Assembly: GCA_948474755.1 (NCBI GenBank)
Contig: CAOLHI010001022.1
Span: 434,001-498,000, forward strand
Reading direction: 5' to 3'
DNA length: 64,000 nt
DNA from: Ctenosaura bakeri
Lineage: Eukaryota; Chordata; Lepidosauria; Squamata; Iguanidae
Shown: positions 52,657 through 63,869 of the stretch, piece after piece
How the letters are laid out: each line of letters opens with the position of its first letter
Position numbering within the stretch: position 1 is the stretch's first letter
The notes under the pieces: model-generated
Seen by the model: the letters and a program-made list of their open reading frames with translations, nothing else
Database searches by the model: none
Told to the model about the DNA's origin: nothing
Program-made: the position numbers and the translations under genes

Positions 52657-54066
52657 GCCTTAGTTAGTCTGAAAAGTGACACTATTAAGCAAAGACTTGG
52701 GGGCAGAGGTTGAGGGACCTGTACAGCAAAATGAATAAGCAAGGAGGCTTCTAAACCAGAACATTTTTTTTAAAAGTATGGTATTGATGAGGTAGCACTA
52801 AGGTGGGGGAAGTGTCAAATGATAATCCCCTTTTGCCCAGAATTTCACAAAACTAGGCTGGAGGTTTAGCATTTAGTTCAGTGAGGGCAGATGCCAAATT
52901 TATGCACAAACCAATTAGGTTGTGCTTAGCTCCTCAGAGTATGACAGGCTTTAAAGCAAGCACACAAGTAAGCAAGCACATATCAGGTTTTATATCATAT
53001 GGGCTTGGGAAAGTGTTAGGACTGGGAGATGGTCCTCCACCAGAGGTCTTAGAGCCCAGGCAAGCCCAGATAGCCTGGATCTGGATTATATAGGGTTTTA
53101 TAGCCATCCTTGGTGCAATTCAAATTCCTCCCATCTATAACGTTGATAATAAATGGAACTTCCTTCAACCACCAGGCTGACAGAACATTGATTCTATTCA
53201 TGTTCTCTTTGTCGTAGTGTATTACCTACTACATGCATCATAATACATCAATTCCATATGGCACACAGACCATATTTGGTGGGCTGCTGGTTTATAGACG
53301 TGCAATTAGGCATTTTTAGACTTTTGACTTCATGCCGTTCCCCCTTTCCTCTCCCTTTTAAGCTGTTACAATAATGGGTCTTACTTCATTTCTTTGAAAA
53401 GGAAATAAGCCAGGGGTAGCCTCCTGTTCATCCTGCTGAATAAGGCCCTGAATACCTACCCCAAAATACAGAAGGGTGGCTGCTGCTAATGCATCATCTG
53501 CTGGTAGTAAGTCTGCAGCATTAACCTCTGTTTGCCACCTTCTTGTGACATCTATTTAGAATCCTGTAATATTGTGGGTGAGTTTGAAAGTATTATGCTG
53601 CCCCCTGCTGTTCAGCATTCTTCATAACAGAAACCAGAATGATACCTTCTATATGATGCTTATACTTGAATTAACTTTGCCTGCTTTAACAATAATCTAG
53701 TCTTCTTCTAATTTACCTGGAAAAAGACATGGCCAACATAAAAAGAACATTTTTATGCATTTGTTTTCCTTTGCAATTTCCTTCCAGCAGAAATTCAGCA
53801 ATGTCTGTTTTTGCTGCAACCCTTTCGGGGCAAAATTCAAATAATGGCACATATTTCTGCAGTAGATGTTCCAGAACTGAAATGAAGACAGAATTCTAGA
53901 ATGGTTGTGACCACATAGTGAGTATGAGACAGGGTCACTTTAGAGAGTAGGTCTCATCTTGCTGCTTTTAGTAGACATGGCCTGGCACAGTCAAGACACA
54001 GGTTGTGAATGGCAAATCAGGTGTAATAGGCAAGATCAGGGCTATATAACTGTGGCCCTCCCAGAA
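52657..54066. other. No gene seen
   Basis: Unique-looking DNA. A CTCF-like string GCCCCCTGCTG occurs near 53602. No coding signal. Confidence 0.4.
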
Positions 54067-54520
54067 TTTTTTTAAAAAAAGTATTTATTAATTTTAAGAA
54101 AACAATCAAAGTAATATACATATAGAAAAAGCAAAAAGAAAAGAAAGAAAAAAACTAATATTAAACAAAAACATATCTGGTGACATTTCAAAAATCCACC
54201 TTTAATTTTTTTTTTTAAATGAACATGTAAGTCTTAGACCAATAACTTTTCACCTTCTTAAAACTCCACCACATATGGAAAAAGGAGTCCTCCTCATTTT
54301 GACATCCCCAATATTATTTGATTTGAAACATTCTTAGACAGTTTTGACAGTTTACTTGGAGCTAGATACCATCTATACACCATTATATCCATGATTTCTT
54401 TTAAATTATTACACAAAGTGAATTTTATATCTTTAGACCACATTTTTTCCCCATACATCCATTTGAACATTGTGCCCAAAATTTTGGGCCCAACTTATCA
54501 TGTTCTATTTTACTGATTTA
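54067..54520 (-). mobile_element. L1-like LINE 3' end
   Basis: The minus strand encodes the C-terminal L1 ORF2 pattern: DIMVYRWYLAPSKLSKLSKN, then EDSFFHMWWSFKKVKSYW after a shift, followed by an A-rich 3' end at the left (54067-54200). Stops and shifts mark a dead, 5'-truncated copy. The AT-rich, K-rich style fits squamate L1. Confidence 0.72.
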
Positions 54521-55186
54521 TCTTTTGCCCCTATTTTCAAAAAGTATTTGTACATTTTTTGATTAGATGATCATCATCTTTATGCTCTCCCAAGGTTTTT
54601 GATCTATGACTCCTATCATTCTTAAGTAGTGTAATCAATGAGGAGGGATTCCAGGAACTGCGATGTCAAAACTTCTGCAGGGTTACAATTTCCACCTCAG
54701 AGTGAGAAAGATGCCAGAGCTGGCAAAGCTCCAGGAATGGTGGAGGCATGTCCCTAAAATCTGACTATTTTACCAGATAAGAATATTTGTTCATCTAGCC
54801 TAGTAGTATTTATTCTGTCGTGGAAGAACCTCTGGCCCTCTAGACATTGATGAACAATGATTTGTTTCACTCCTCACTAATGGACAGATTTTTAAAAACA
54901 GATGAGAACTGGAGTCAGCCAACATCAGCTGTGGTCTTCTCTAACCAACAGTGGTTCTCCAGTGTATCAGCAGAGATCTTTCTCATTACCTTCTACCTGA
55001 TACTTTTTTGTACTTGGATGAGGTAACTCCCCTGACTACATCAATTTTAGCTCAGAGACTGAATTCCAAGGATGTTACATGCCAATTTAGATGCATCTGT
55101 TACCGGACATGCAAGTTGAACTTTGCTGGACGTTGCTGGAGATTGGTCTGGCTTGACAGACAATACCTTTTCTACTTTTTTGACTC

Positions 55187-55188
<2 letters not shown>
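54521..55188. other. No gene seen
   Basis: May continue the L1-like copy for a short distance. A degenerate foldback repeat is near 54820-54930. No gene. Confidence 0.4.
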
Positions 55189-55219
<31 letters not shown>

Positions 55220-55402
55220 GTGCCTTCAAGTCATTTCCAACTAATGGTGACCCTAAGGTGAACCGATCATGGGGATTTCTGAGGCTGAGAGTGTGTGATG
55301 CACCCAAGGTCACCCAGTGGGTTTCCATGGCTGAGCAGAGAATTGAACCCTGGTCTTTGGGGTCATTATCCAGTGCTCAAACCATTACACCATGCTGGCT
55401 CT
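55189..55402 (-). mobile_element. Sauria-type SINE with (TTG)n tail
   Basis: About ten TTG units (55189-55220), then TGTGCCTTCAAGTCATTTCC, CACCCAAGGTCACCCAGTGG, AATTGAACCCTGGTC, and the head ending CACCATGCTGGCTCTCC. Full length and young-looking. Confidence 0.92.
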
Positions 55403-55620
55403 CCAGACTTTATTATTATTACTTTTTATGAAACCCACCTTTTCTTTGATCTTTTGACTCACTTTTGGGACAACTTAAGAAATAGAATTCTTATTTGGAA
55501 GGACAGTGTCATTATTTTGAAACTCCCCCCACCTCCAGCTTCGTGGTAGCACTAGTCATCTGTCCAGAAGCATGACAGCTGCATTGATTAAAGTCCATGA
55601 TTTATTGTGCAGTGAGTAGA

Positions 55621-55642
55621 TACTGCCACTAGATGGTGCCTG
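55621..55642 (+). promoter_or_regulatory. CTCF-like site
   Basis: TACTGCCACTAGATGGTGCC fits the CTCF core CCASYAGRKGGC with one mismatch, plus the flanking G-C-C. It lies outside the recognised repeats. One motif by eye is weak evidence. Confidence 0.35.
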
Positions 55643-55872
55643 AACCTTCCAGTATGGGGAGGTTTTCCCATCTTATGCCTGTTTTGCTATTTATGGGTCA
55701 AGGCAAAGGAGAAACAGGAGGACTGAGGGGAAAAAGTAAAAGTCTTAAATATTTATTCAAGACTGATAAAAATCAAGTACACATTTCCCTCTGCAGTGGT
55801 ATTTTTCTGCTTTACCTTTTCTGTCTTCCCCCTTATCTTTGCACTATGTTATCAAGTTATCATCAATATTGA

Positions 55873-56015
55873 GGCCATATCTGCACTAGATTGTTATAGT
55901 GCTATTATCCCGCTTTCAACATCCTATGGCATCCTGGGGTTTGCAGTTACAAGAGGGGCCAAAGGATGTTGAAAATGGGATAATAGTGCTATACCAGTCT
56001 AGTGTGGAAATGGCC
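55873..56015. mobile_element. Harbinger-like MITE, family F1
   Basis: 143 bp. Ends GGCCATATCTGCAC and GTGTGGAAATGGCC, flanked by TGA (55870-55872 and 56016-56018). The centre is shortened. Confidence 0.9.
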
Positions 56016-56248
56016 TGAATCATGGAGCTCAATTGCTTCTTAATTTTTGTATGTTGTGAAATTTTAACTATGTTTGTTTTACTATGTTGCAAGCTGTCTT
56101 GAGTCCCAAACTGATAAAAAGCTGGGGAATAATAATACTGTAGTAACAACAACTGAAATAGTTTGACTCTTTTGTGAGGAAAAGAGATAAATTTTTATTA
56201 CTTTTAGTTGACACAAAAGCATTATCTTCCTTTAGATAAGATGGCTCA

Positions 56249-56291
56249 ACAAACAAACAAACAAACAAACAAACAAACAAACAAACAAACA
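56249..56291. repeat. (ACAA)n microsatellite
   Basis: About ten uninterrupted ACAA units after ATGGCTCA. Confidence 0.95.
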
Positions 56292-56456
56292 ATAGGAACT
56301 ACTTATTTCCAGGCAATAAAGCAAGGGTCAGCACTGTGTATCCCTCATACTATACTATACTACACTATACTATAGTTAGGATTGCTGGGAACTGGAGTGC
56401 AACTTTTGGAGGGCTATATAATTCCCAACCCTGCAATAGAAGGAGTCAGAAAAGTA

Positions 56457-56810
56457 CAGGAAGTCCCCAACTTTTGACACTCATCATTTGATGACTCGCT
56501 TCCAAATTTCAAATTGACCCTTCCAAATTAAGGACAAGTTCTATTAATTTGATGAGGGTTCTGCTTATTCATCAGGAGTCTTGTTGGAACCACTAGCACA
56601 TGCACACTGCTTGCAAAGTGAGCAGAGAGAGCAAAAGAAAGTTCTAAACCAACTGAGAGACTTTGCAAGAAGCGCACATGCAGTTGGTAATAACTGAGCC
56701 TCCAAGTTCTTCATGCTCCCCATAGTATAGTATATGGGCTCCGTTTTTCAACCGGTTCCATTTTCTGACAGTTCTCCAATCCCTAACCTGTCAGATAAAT
56801 GAGGAAGACT
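56457..56810. mobile_element. Pogo/Tigger-like family C, copy 2
   Basis: Left end CAGGAAGTCCCCAACTTTTG preceded by TA (56455-56456). The right end TCAGATAAATGAGGAAGACT is roughly inverted. Collinear with 8470-8797. Confidence 0.65.
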
Positions 56811-56875
56811 ATTTCAAATTTCTGCAGACAGGATGGTAGTTGCGCCACCTTGTTAATTATATTAAAGGCAACCTA

Positions 56876-57060
56876 GGCCATTTCTGCACTACACTTATAG
56901 TGCTATTATTCCACTTTCAACATCTTATGGAATCCTGGAGTTTGCAGTTTAGGGAGGAACATGTAGAATTCTCAGCCAGAAAGCTCTTTGGCCTCCATAA
57001 ACCACAAACCCCAGAATTCCACAGGATGTTGAAAGTGGAATAACCACACTATAACAGGCC
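56876..57060. mobile_element. Harbinger-like MITE, family F1, with arm deletion
   Basis: 185 bp, flanked by CTA (56873-56875 and 57061-57063). The right arm lacks the GTGTAGTGCGGAAAT segment, yet the terminal GGCC and target duplication are intact. Confidence 0.85.
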
Positions 57061-57239
57061 CTAGATATCAGGCTGCAGGCCTGTGCAATTTCCTCAAAAG
57101 TAAGTCCTACTGGACTCAGTATAACTTCATTTTTAAAAACTTCATTAAATAATGGGTTGTAAGAAAACTGGCAAGGATGTAATTCTTTCATTTGCACAAA
57201 ATAGGATTGATACCTTTTCTACAACTTGCTATAGTTTTC

Positions 57240-57900
57240 TGCCACTCCTGCATTTATTTATTACAATGTTTATATTCCACCCTTTATCATATGATCTCAA
57301 GGTGACATGCAAATAAAACATCCCTAACAGTTTTTAAACAATTCCAGATTAAAACAATGAAATAGCTTAAATGGGATAAAATCCCATTAAACAAACCAAG
57401 AAGTTGAAATAGCTTTAAAAGCTGCAACAATTTAAAACCATGTACATGCACATTTAAAAGTAAAATGCACTCCCGAAGGACCATGTTTTGATTTGGTGTC
57501 AGAAAGAAACTAATGTTGTCACCAATATGCCCTCCTTCAAGGGGAGGGCATTCCGTAGCTGATGTGTCAAAGCCATGTCCTCCCACAGCATATTTCCTTA
57601 ACTGATGAGAAACAGAGAAGGAGGGCTCCTCTTTGGCCATTTCCGCATTGTACTGTTATAGTGCTATTATTCCACTTTTAACATCCTTTGGAATCCTGGG
57701 GTTTGCAGTTTAGGGAGGGGATGTTATGGAGAGAGCAAGGTCTAGTGTAGAATGGCCTTCAAAGACCTCAGTCAAGTATATGTGAGGAGAGGTGCTCTTC
57801 CATGTATTGAGGTCCCAAGTTGTTTAGGGCTTTAAATGTCATTATCAGAATTCAGATGAGAAGTGAATAGACATTGACATTCTGATGGGAATAAAATTTA
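57240..57900 (-). mobile_element. L2-like LINE tail, split by a MITE
   Basis: Begins TTTATTTATTACAATGTTTA, TATTCCACCCTTTATC (antisense LINE tail) and runs through GGGAGGGCATTCCGTAGCTG to GGGCTTTAAATGTCATTATC. An F1 MITE interrupts it at 57635-57757. Assignment to L2 is approximate. Confidence 0.5.
57635..57757. mobile_element. Harbinger-like MITE, family F1, rearranged
   Basis: Starts GGCCATTTCCGCATTG and ends TCTAGTGTAGAATGGCC. Flanks TTT and TTC match at two of three. Most of the right arm is replaced. Confidence 0.75.
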
Positions 57901-58889
57901 GTGCTGATCTCCATGCTGTTGAAGTCTTCCCTTGCTGGTAAAAGTAGCTTGAGCTGCAGAAAAAGGTTGTTGCCCACAATAAAATAGTAAAAATCCACTT
58001 CCCCACAGTTAGTTACTCATGATAGGTTGTCTGCTGAGAATGGGCAGCGTTTCTTGAACCCTTTTCCCCTCAAAGTTAAATAAGTAACTTCCCTTTATGA
58101 GAAAGATGCCTGAGGGAGAAAATCTGTGGGTTCCCTAGGCCCTAAGTATCTCACAGTACTAATTTCAAATTCACTGGTTGGCTTGAATCTAGTATAACCT
58201 GAGTAACTTCCGAAAGCTGGTAATATCTGACAGCTGTCCATCAACCGTTGTGAATGTAATACCTCCTTAAAATGTTTCTTAAAATAGTTAACAACTTTTC
58301 CACAGAAAAAGGGAGAAAGAGTGAAAAAGTGATGAAATAACCCTTCTTGAGATGTTACAGAGAGCGCAAGGTGAGAAGTGATCAGGCACTCCCATTATTG
58401 CTGGAACAGAAGTCCATGGCCCAACACAATGGAATGAACAAGAACTCTCTAGTAACAATAGATCTGCCTTTTAAAAAAGGGAATTGAAATAATTTACATA
58501 TTACCATTTTAGAAGGTCACCCCAGTATTCATATCCAGAGCTTAAAATCACCTTGCTGAACAGCTAGGAGGGATGCTTAGTAGTTTGAGTTGCTACCACT
58601 TTGTCTAGAAGAGATCGTGTGCCCTGACTAATGATGTAATAGCCAGAAATTCAATAGATGTGTACTTTTCTAGTATGAATATACATTCATGAAGAAGCAG
58701 CACCTCTGTAATTTCTGTCTGATATACAGTTGGGCATAGAAAACCTTATTGAGTGGAAGGTGTGGTAAGTTTAGTTTTAGATATACTCTGTTCCTTGGAA
58801 AGAGCTTTCTTCCCTTTCTCTCCTGCATTTAAAATTATAAGGATATTGGTGATAGAATATGTGCACCTTTCCTTTTGTTTCCAAGTTTT
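57901..58889. other. No gene seen
   Basis: No recognised gene, RNA or repeat. Confidence 0.4.
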
Positions 58890-59085
58890 GTTGTTGTGTG
58901 CCTTCAAGTTATTTCTGACTTATGGCAACTCTAAGAAGAACCTATCACAGGGTTTTCTGGAGGTTGAGGATATGTGATGTACCCAGGATCACCCAGTGGG
59001 TTTCCATTGCTGAGTAGGGAATCAAACTCTGGTCTTCAGGATTGTAGTCTAATGCTCAAACCATTATGCAATGCTGCTTCTTACA
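58890..59085 (-). mobile_element. Sauria-type SINE
   Basis: TTGTTGTGTGCCTTCAAGTT, CTATCACAGGGTTTTCTGG, GGATCACCCAGTGGGTTTCC and the head to about 59085. Mildly diverged, short (TTG) tail. Confidence 0.88.
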
Positions 59086-59427
59086 ATAAGCCATTAGTCT
59101 ATGAAATGTTTCAGAACGGTTAGATAGTCAAGATATACAGATAAGCCTTTGGGCTGTGGTGGCTGGTGGAGGAGAACCTGCTCTGAATTTAAGTCCAAAC
59201 TTTGAAGGACCTGTCCAATGTGCTGAACTCTACTCCCAAACTAGGCTCAGCATATTAGTTGGCTCTTTCAAAGTTTAGAGTAAAGCCTTGAGTGGATACA
59301 CTGTCTTAATGAGATGGGGGGTACCAGCTGCTGCTGCTGTTTCTGAGAATTTTTGGTATTGTTGTATAATCTGATCGTTAGGTACATATAGGCAAGGTTT
59401 TATTAACATGTGCATCAGGCATAGTTA
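59086..59427. other. No gene seen
   Basis: No recognised features. Confidence 0.4.
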
Positions 59428-59859
59428 GGCCCTTTTCACATGGTTTTTTTGTTGCGCGAGTGCCCCTTGAGCATCGTGCAAATGGGAGCGTCGCTCCATA
59501 CGACGCACCCCCACTTGCGTGACACTCACGAGGCTGAAGCGGGGCGCGCATGCATTTTTTGATTTTTGGCTTTAAGCTGAAAATGCCCCGCGCTCGTGCA
59601 ATGCTCACGGTGCCCTCGTGCACTTACCTGCCGTGCGGTGCATCAGCGAGCCGGGCGGGTCGCGCTTCCTTCCTCCAGCGCAGCCTACAGCTCTCACACT
59701 GCCCTGCGGAAGGAAGGGGTGGGGCGCTAGCACGACGGTCGCGCTAACAGGAAGCAACCTGTGGTAGGAAGGAGCGGGAAAGCGGCAGCATTTCGGAGGA
59801 GGCTTCTCGTGCGAGATGCCCTCCCCTGTCGCACAAACAGGTAACATGCGAAAAGGGCC
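59428..59859. mobile_element. Harbinger-like non-autonomous element, family F3, CpG-rich
   Basis: 432 bp. Ends GGCCCTTTTCACATGG and CATGCGAAAAGGGCC. Flanks TTA (59425-59427) and CTA (59860-59862), two of three. CpG is dense throughout (TTGCGCGAG, ACGACGCACC, GGGGCGCGC), so it has had little CpG decay. Reading frames over it are a by-product of GC content. Confidence 0.85.
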
Positions 59860-60119
59860 CTACGGTAGACAGCTATCCTGCTTTACAGTCTTCTGTTTGA
59901 AGAACTCTCAGAGAAGAATGCTATCTTAAAGGTATTCGCTATCAGAAAGATGCATAGTTTAAGTGAGATTGAAAAATAGAAAGCCACAAGAAGAAAGGCC
60001 AATGGGTTTAAAGAAATCCATCAGAAGTACTCATCTGATAAACAGATACAAAAGGTCATCTGGGTCCATTCATCCAACAGACCTATAGTGCTATTATTCT
60101 ACTTTAACTAGGAATAGGG

Positions 60120-60965
60120 ATTCAGCATTTGTTAGATGGGGGTTACACGTCCCCTGAAAAGGCAGGTTTACAGTTTGCAGGTACTGCTGGATTCAGCTCT
60201 AAGCCTAGGGGAACAGGTTTCAGAAGTGACCAGGAGTCCTTTTGCATACTTAAAGCGAGTGAGCCAACTGCACCAGTTCTTGGAGAGGCTGGTGTGCTCT
60301 ACCTGGGGCTGCCCTTGAAAAATGCTCAGAACCTTCAGTTGGCCCACAGAGCTGCAACCAGGTTGTTAACTGGGGTTGGCTACAGCAAGCACACAACTCA
60401 GTTGTTGTAACAGCTGCACTTGCTGCTGGTTTGTTTCTGAGCACAATTCATGGTGTTGACCTATCAAGCCCTATACAGTTTGGACCCAGGTTATTTGAAG
60501 GAGCCATATCTTCATTTATGAGCCCTGTAAAGGCTAAGATCACCCAGAGAGGCTCTTCTCTCTGTCCCACTACCCTTTCAGGCTCATTTGGTGGGAGCAA
60601 AGGAGAGGGCCTTCTTGGTGGCTGCACCCAGACTTTTTTCCTTAGAGAATCTATGACGGCCTTGTCCTTGCTCTCCTTCCATTGGCAGGTGAAAACATTT
60701 TTGTGCTGTTAAGCTTTTACAAACTGATTAGACTTAAGCTTTTAATACTACGTTCTGTTTTTAAGTTTTGCATAATCTTTTAATACATTTTGTTTTTAAT
60801 GTATAATGTTTTTAACTTCATAAATGGTTTAATTGACTTTTAAATCTTATATTTATAGTTGTATGAATGTTTTGTGTTTTTTTAAAAATTTGCACTGTTT
60901 TAAATATCTTGTCAGCTGCCTTGAGTCCCATTATTGGGAGAAAAGCAGGATATGCATGAATAAAA
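60120..60965 (+). mobile_element. L2-like LINE 3' end
   Basis: Shows the L2 C-terminal series: CTGGATTCAGCTCTAAGCC, CTACCTGGGGCTGCCCTTG, TTGGCCCACAGAGCTGCAAC, GACCTATCAAGCCCTATAC, GGCCTTCTTGGTGGCTGC. It ends GCTGCCTTGAGTCCCATTAT, GGGAGAAAAGCAGGATATG, the L2-type 3' end. Frames such as LKNAQNLQLAHRAATRLLTGVGYS are visible but broken. Confidence 0.88.
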
Positions 60966-60984
60966 TAACAAGAAGAACAACAGC

Positions 60985-61165
60985 CATGATTTCTTTCTGT
61001 GGAATCCTGGGTTTTATAGTTTCTTGGGACATTGGAGCACGCTGACTGAGAATTCTAAACATGCCTCCTTAAATTGCCAATCTCACAATTCCACAGGACA
61101 GAAACATCACAATTACAGTGGGATAATAATAGTGCTATAATTCTGGAGTGTGAATTGACCCTTGG
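60985..61165. repeat. Older foldback element, diverged
   Basis: GTGGAATCCTGGGTTTTATAG and CAATCTCACAATTCCACAGG arms, with GACTGAGAATTCTAAACATG between. Related to 3393-3822. Confidence 0.5.
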
Positions 61166-61634
61166 TCATAATCTTCCCTATAAAGGTGTTGAGATGTATT
61201 TCAGTTTAGAGATTACAAAAATTGATTTTAAAATTGACATCTTTTAAAATATGTACATTCACATTTTAAAAAGATCTGTCTTTTCTTTTCCCTTAATACA
61301 GAAGTAGCCACTGCAGGCATAATAAATTCTAGATGCTGAGACACACGATTGTTTGTTTATTTATTGGGGCTTGGAGTCTACCTGATACAAACACTCAGGG
61401 TGTGTAATAAACAGTGCAAAAAAGCAATGGAAGGCCTTGAGTTTAAATAAACAGCAATTCATCAACCAGTCCACAGGAGTATTTCTGGAATGAGAAAGAG
61501 CGTATACAGCTCCCACACAGCCAAGGCCTAAAACATACAAAAAGAACATCAAAACCTTGAGTGATCCTGTGATTTTGCTGAATTTCCCAAGATGAGTAAG
61601 TACGAAAGGCTTTTATTTCTGTCAGAATTTGGAA
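61166..61634. other. No gene seen
   Basis: No recognised features. Confidence 0.4.
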
Positions 61635-61965
61635 AAGGTTTTGGACTACAGCTCCCAGAATCCCCCAGCTATTTAATCATGGAACCATTTAGGCAAATAA
61701 TACACACATGAAGAGAACTACAATGCACAGGGTTTTTGTATGTTAATTTAATGTACCACCTTTTCCCCCAATTAACTGAAGGTGGCATATGTGGTGGTTC
61801 TTTTCTTCCCCACTTTATCTTCACAACAATCATGATAGCTTGATCAGTGTTAAAGACAATAACCAACCCAAAGTCACCCAGTTATGTTGTCCAATGGGGA
61901 CCTGAACCTAAATCTCCCAAATCCCAGCTCAACACTTCAATCACTCTACCAGTGACATACTTGCA
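61635..61965 (-). mobile_element. Foldback arm plus tRNA-derived SINE
   Basis: 61635-61675 is a GGACTACAGCTCCCAGAATC arm. 61790-61965 resembles a minus SINE of the third type: AAAGTCACCCAGTTATG, ATCTCCCAAATCCCAGCTC, then the CAATCACTCTACCA head. Confidence 0.45.
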
Positions 61966-63289
61966 CCACTACCCAACATCAGAATCAACAGTGTGCCATA
62001 TATTTGCCTGAGCACACTCGAGGTTGTTTGAGGAAGCCTTGCTCTGGTCCTGCTTTTGTGAGACATGGAAGATTGATGGATGAAACAAAGTCTTCTCACT
62101 AGTGATGTCTGGATTGTGGAGTTCCTTGCCCCATGAGATCACTTGAGTGGCATTCCGGGTAGTTCGCTAAGATAAATTTGCTCATATGTTTATTGGATGA
62201 AATATTCTTCAGTTCTCCTGCTGTCTGACATCTTAGATGCAATTCTGTTTATGAATTGATTAATTAGACCCATACAATGAAGATACAGAAAAATAAATTA
62301 ATGATGCACATCTACTTACAGACACACATATACATACAGACATACACACATGCAGAATTGCATCATTGGCCACGATTCTTCATAACTAGTTTTGGCTGTA
62401 CCCAGATGAGGTGTGGGCTATTAAAAAGAACTACCTCAAAACTTTAATTTGATCACCAGGGACCATATTGGAATACACCATGTCCAGTAACAGTTTCAGT
62501 ATAATGCATCTAAGATTGTAATCTAAAATGAACTTGCTAGAAAAGAAGCCTCTCTGGTCGTGTGAAAATGAACAATGATGCTAATTTTACTTCACAGAGA
62601 ATATCCTACTTAATTATTTTATTGTATTCACTAGGCTGCTTTTATCCAGAATTCTTTTATGATTTCATACTCTCCTCCATATGCATGCAAATAAATCCCT
62701 TTCTTTCACATCCTTGTCAACACATGGGTGACACATTGCTCATACACAAACAAACACACACACACACAGCTGAGAGATATTAGATTTTATAATTATTGTA
62801 ACATTTTAAAAATCTGCAAATAATTTCAAACATATTTTCTTTTATCCTGGCAGCTTTCTAAATAAACTTTGTAAAATCTCATCTACTCGCTTACCTGGGA
62901 ATAAACCTTGTTGAATTGAAGGGGTTTTTAAAGCAGACCCATAAGACATTTCACTGAGTGCCAGCCAGGGACTCTGTAAATATTTTTAAGATTGGTAAGC
63001 TCATATTAATTTGCAAGGTAGTTGTTATTAATTTTGGCTACTTGCAATTATGTTTTAATAAAACAGTACTTTGCATTAAAACTTCATCATCATCCAAGTG
63101 ACGCCAGTAACAATCTGAGTATCATGAAAGCAGCTATAGCAAAACATCTATCATTTAGCATTCCTATTGAGGGGCTCAACCAATAATCTTGGCTGTCCAG
63201 TTTTGCCTGATCATTATGGGAGGCTCAGCCCCCAAACCTGCTCTTGGGAAGGGTGCTTGAATTCCTTTGCTTCCCACTCCAGGGACTAT
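61966..63289. other. No gene seen; possible conserved block near 62980-63110
   Basis: (CA)n occurs at about 62750-62768. 62980-63110 is AT-rich and repeat-free with CTCATATTAATTTGCAAGG and TTGCAATTATGTTTTAATA. No gene recognised. Confidence 0.35.
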
Positions 63290-63701
63290 GGCCTTTTCCG
63301 CACGGGGTGAGGGAATTGCCCCATCCCAGTACCCACCGGACCTGTGTGCTCCATGTCCGGGTCCAGGCTGGTCCAGAGCAGTGCGTGGCCACGCTCCGCA
63401 CTGCTCTGGGGATGAAAATGGTGGCTTCCGGTTGGTGGAGGCTCTCCACCAACCAGTGAAGCTCACCAGCCTAAAGCCCTCCCCTGGCAGATCTGCAGGC
63501 TCGCGGCCATGGAGTGGCACGCTCCGTGCTTTTGAAAGACACGCAGAACAAAGGCACGCAGAACAACCACTTTGGGTCATTCTGGAGCGGGCTGAGGTCC
63601 AGAACTACACAAAGTAGTCCGGACCCAGTCTGCTCCCAGGTGCAGTCATCCTCCCTGGAGGACGCTCTGCACCGTTTTAAAAGCCCTGTGTGGAAAAGGC
63701 C
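63290..63701. mobile_element. Harbinger-like non-autonomous element, family F2, copy 2
   Basis: 412 bp. Ends GGCCTTTTCCGCACGGG and CCTGTGTGGAAAAGGCC, flanked by TAT (63287-63289 and 63702-63704). Collinear with 40893-41500 but with only one 22-bp unit (AAAATGGTGGCTTCCGG near 63415). Long frames across it are GC artefacts. Confidence 0.9.
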
Positions 63702-63869
63702 TATGAGTGGCACATCTGGTAGAAAAAGACCTACAAAAACCCTGGCACATCAGACACACAGGATTTTGCAGTGACTCACATGTTTCTACACTCACAGATC
63801 TAAATCCAATGAAGTTCCAGTCTGGAAAAATCCTACCCAGTCAACACACACTCCTTACTTTGCAAGATT

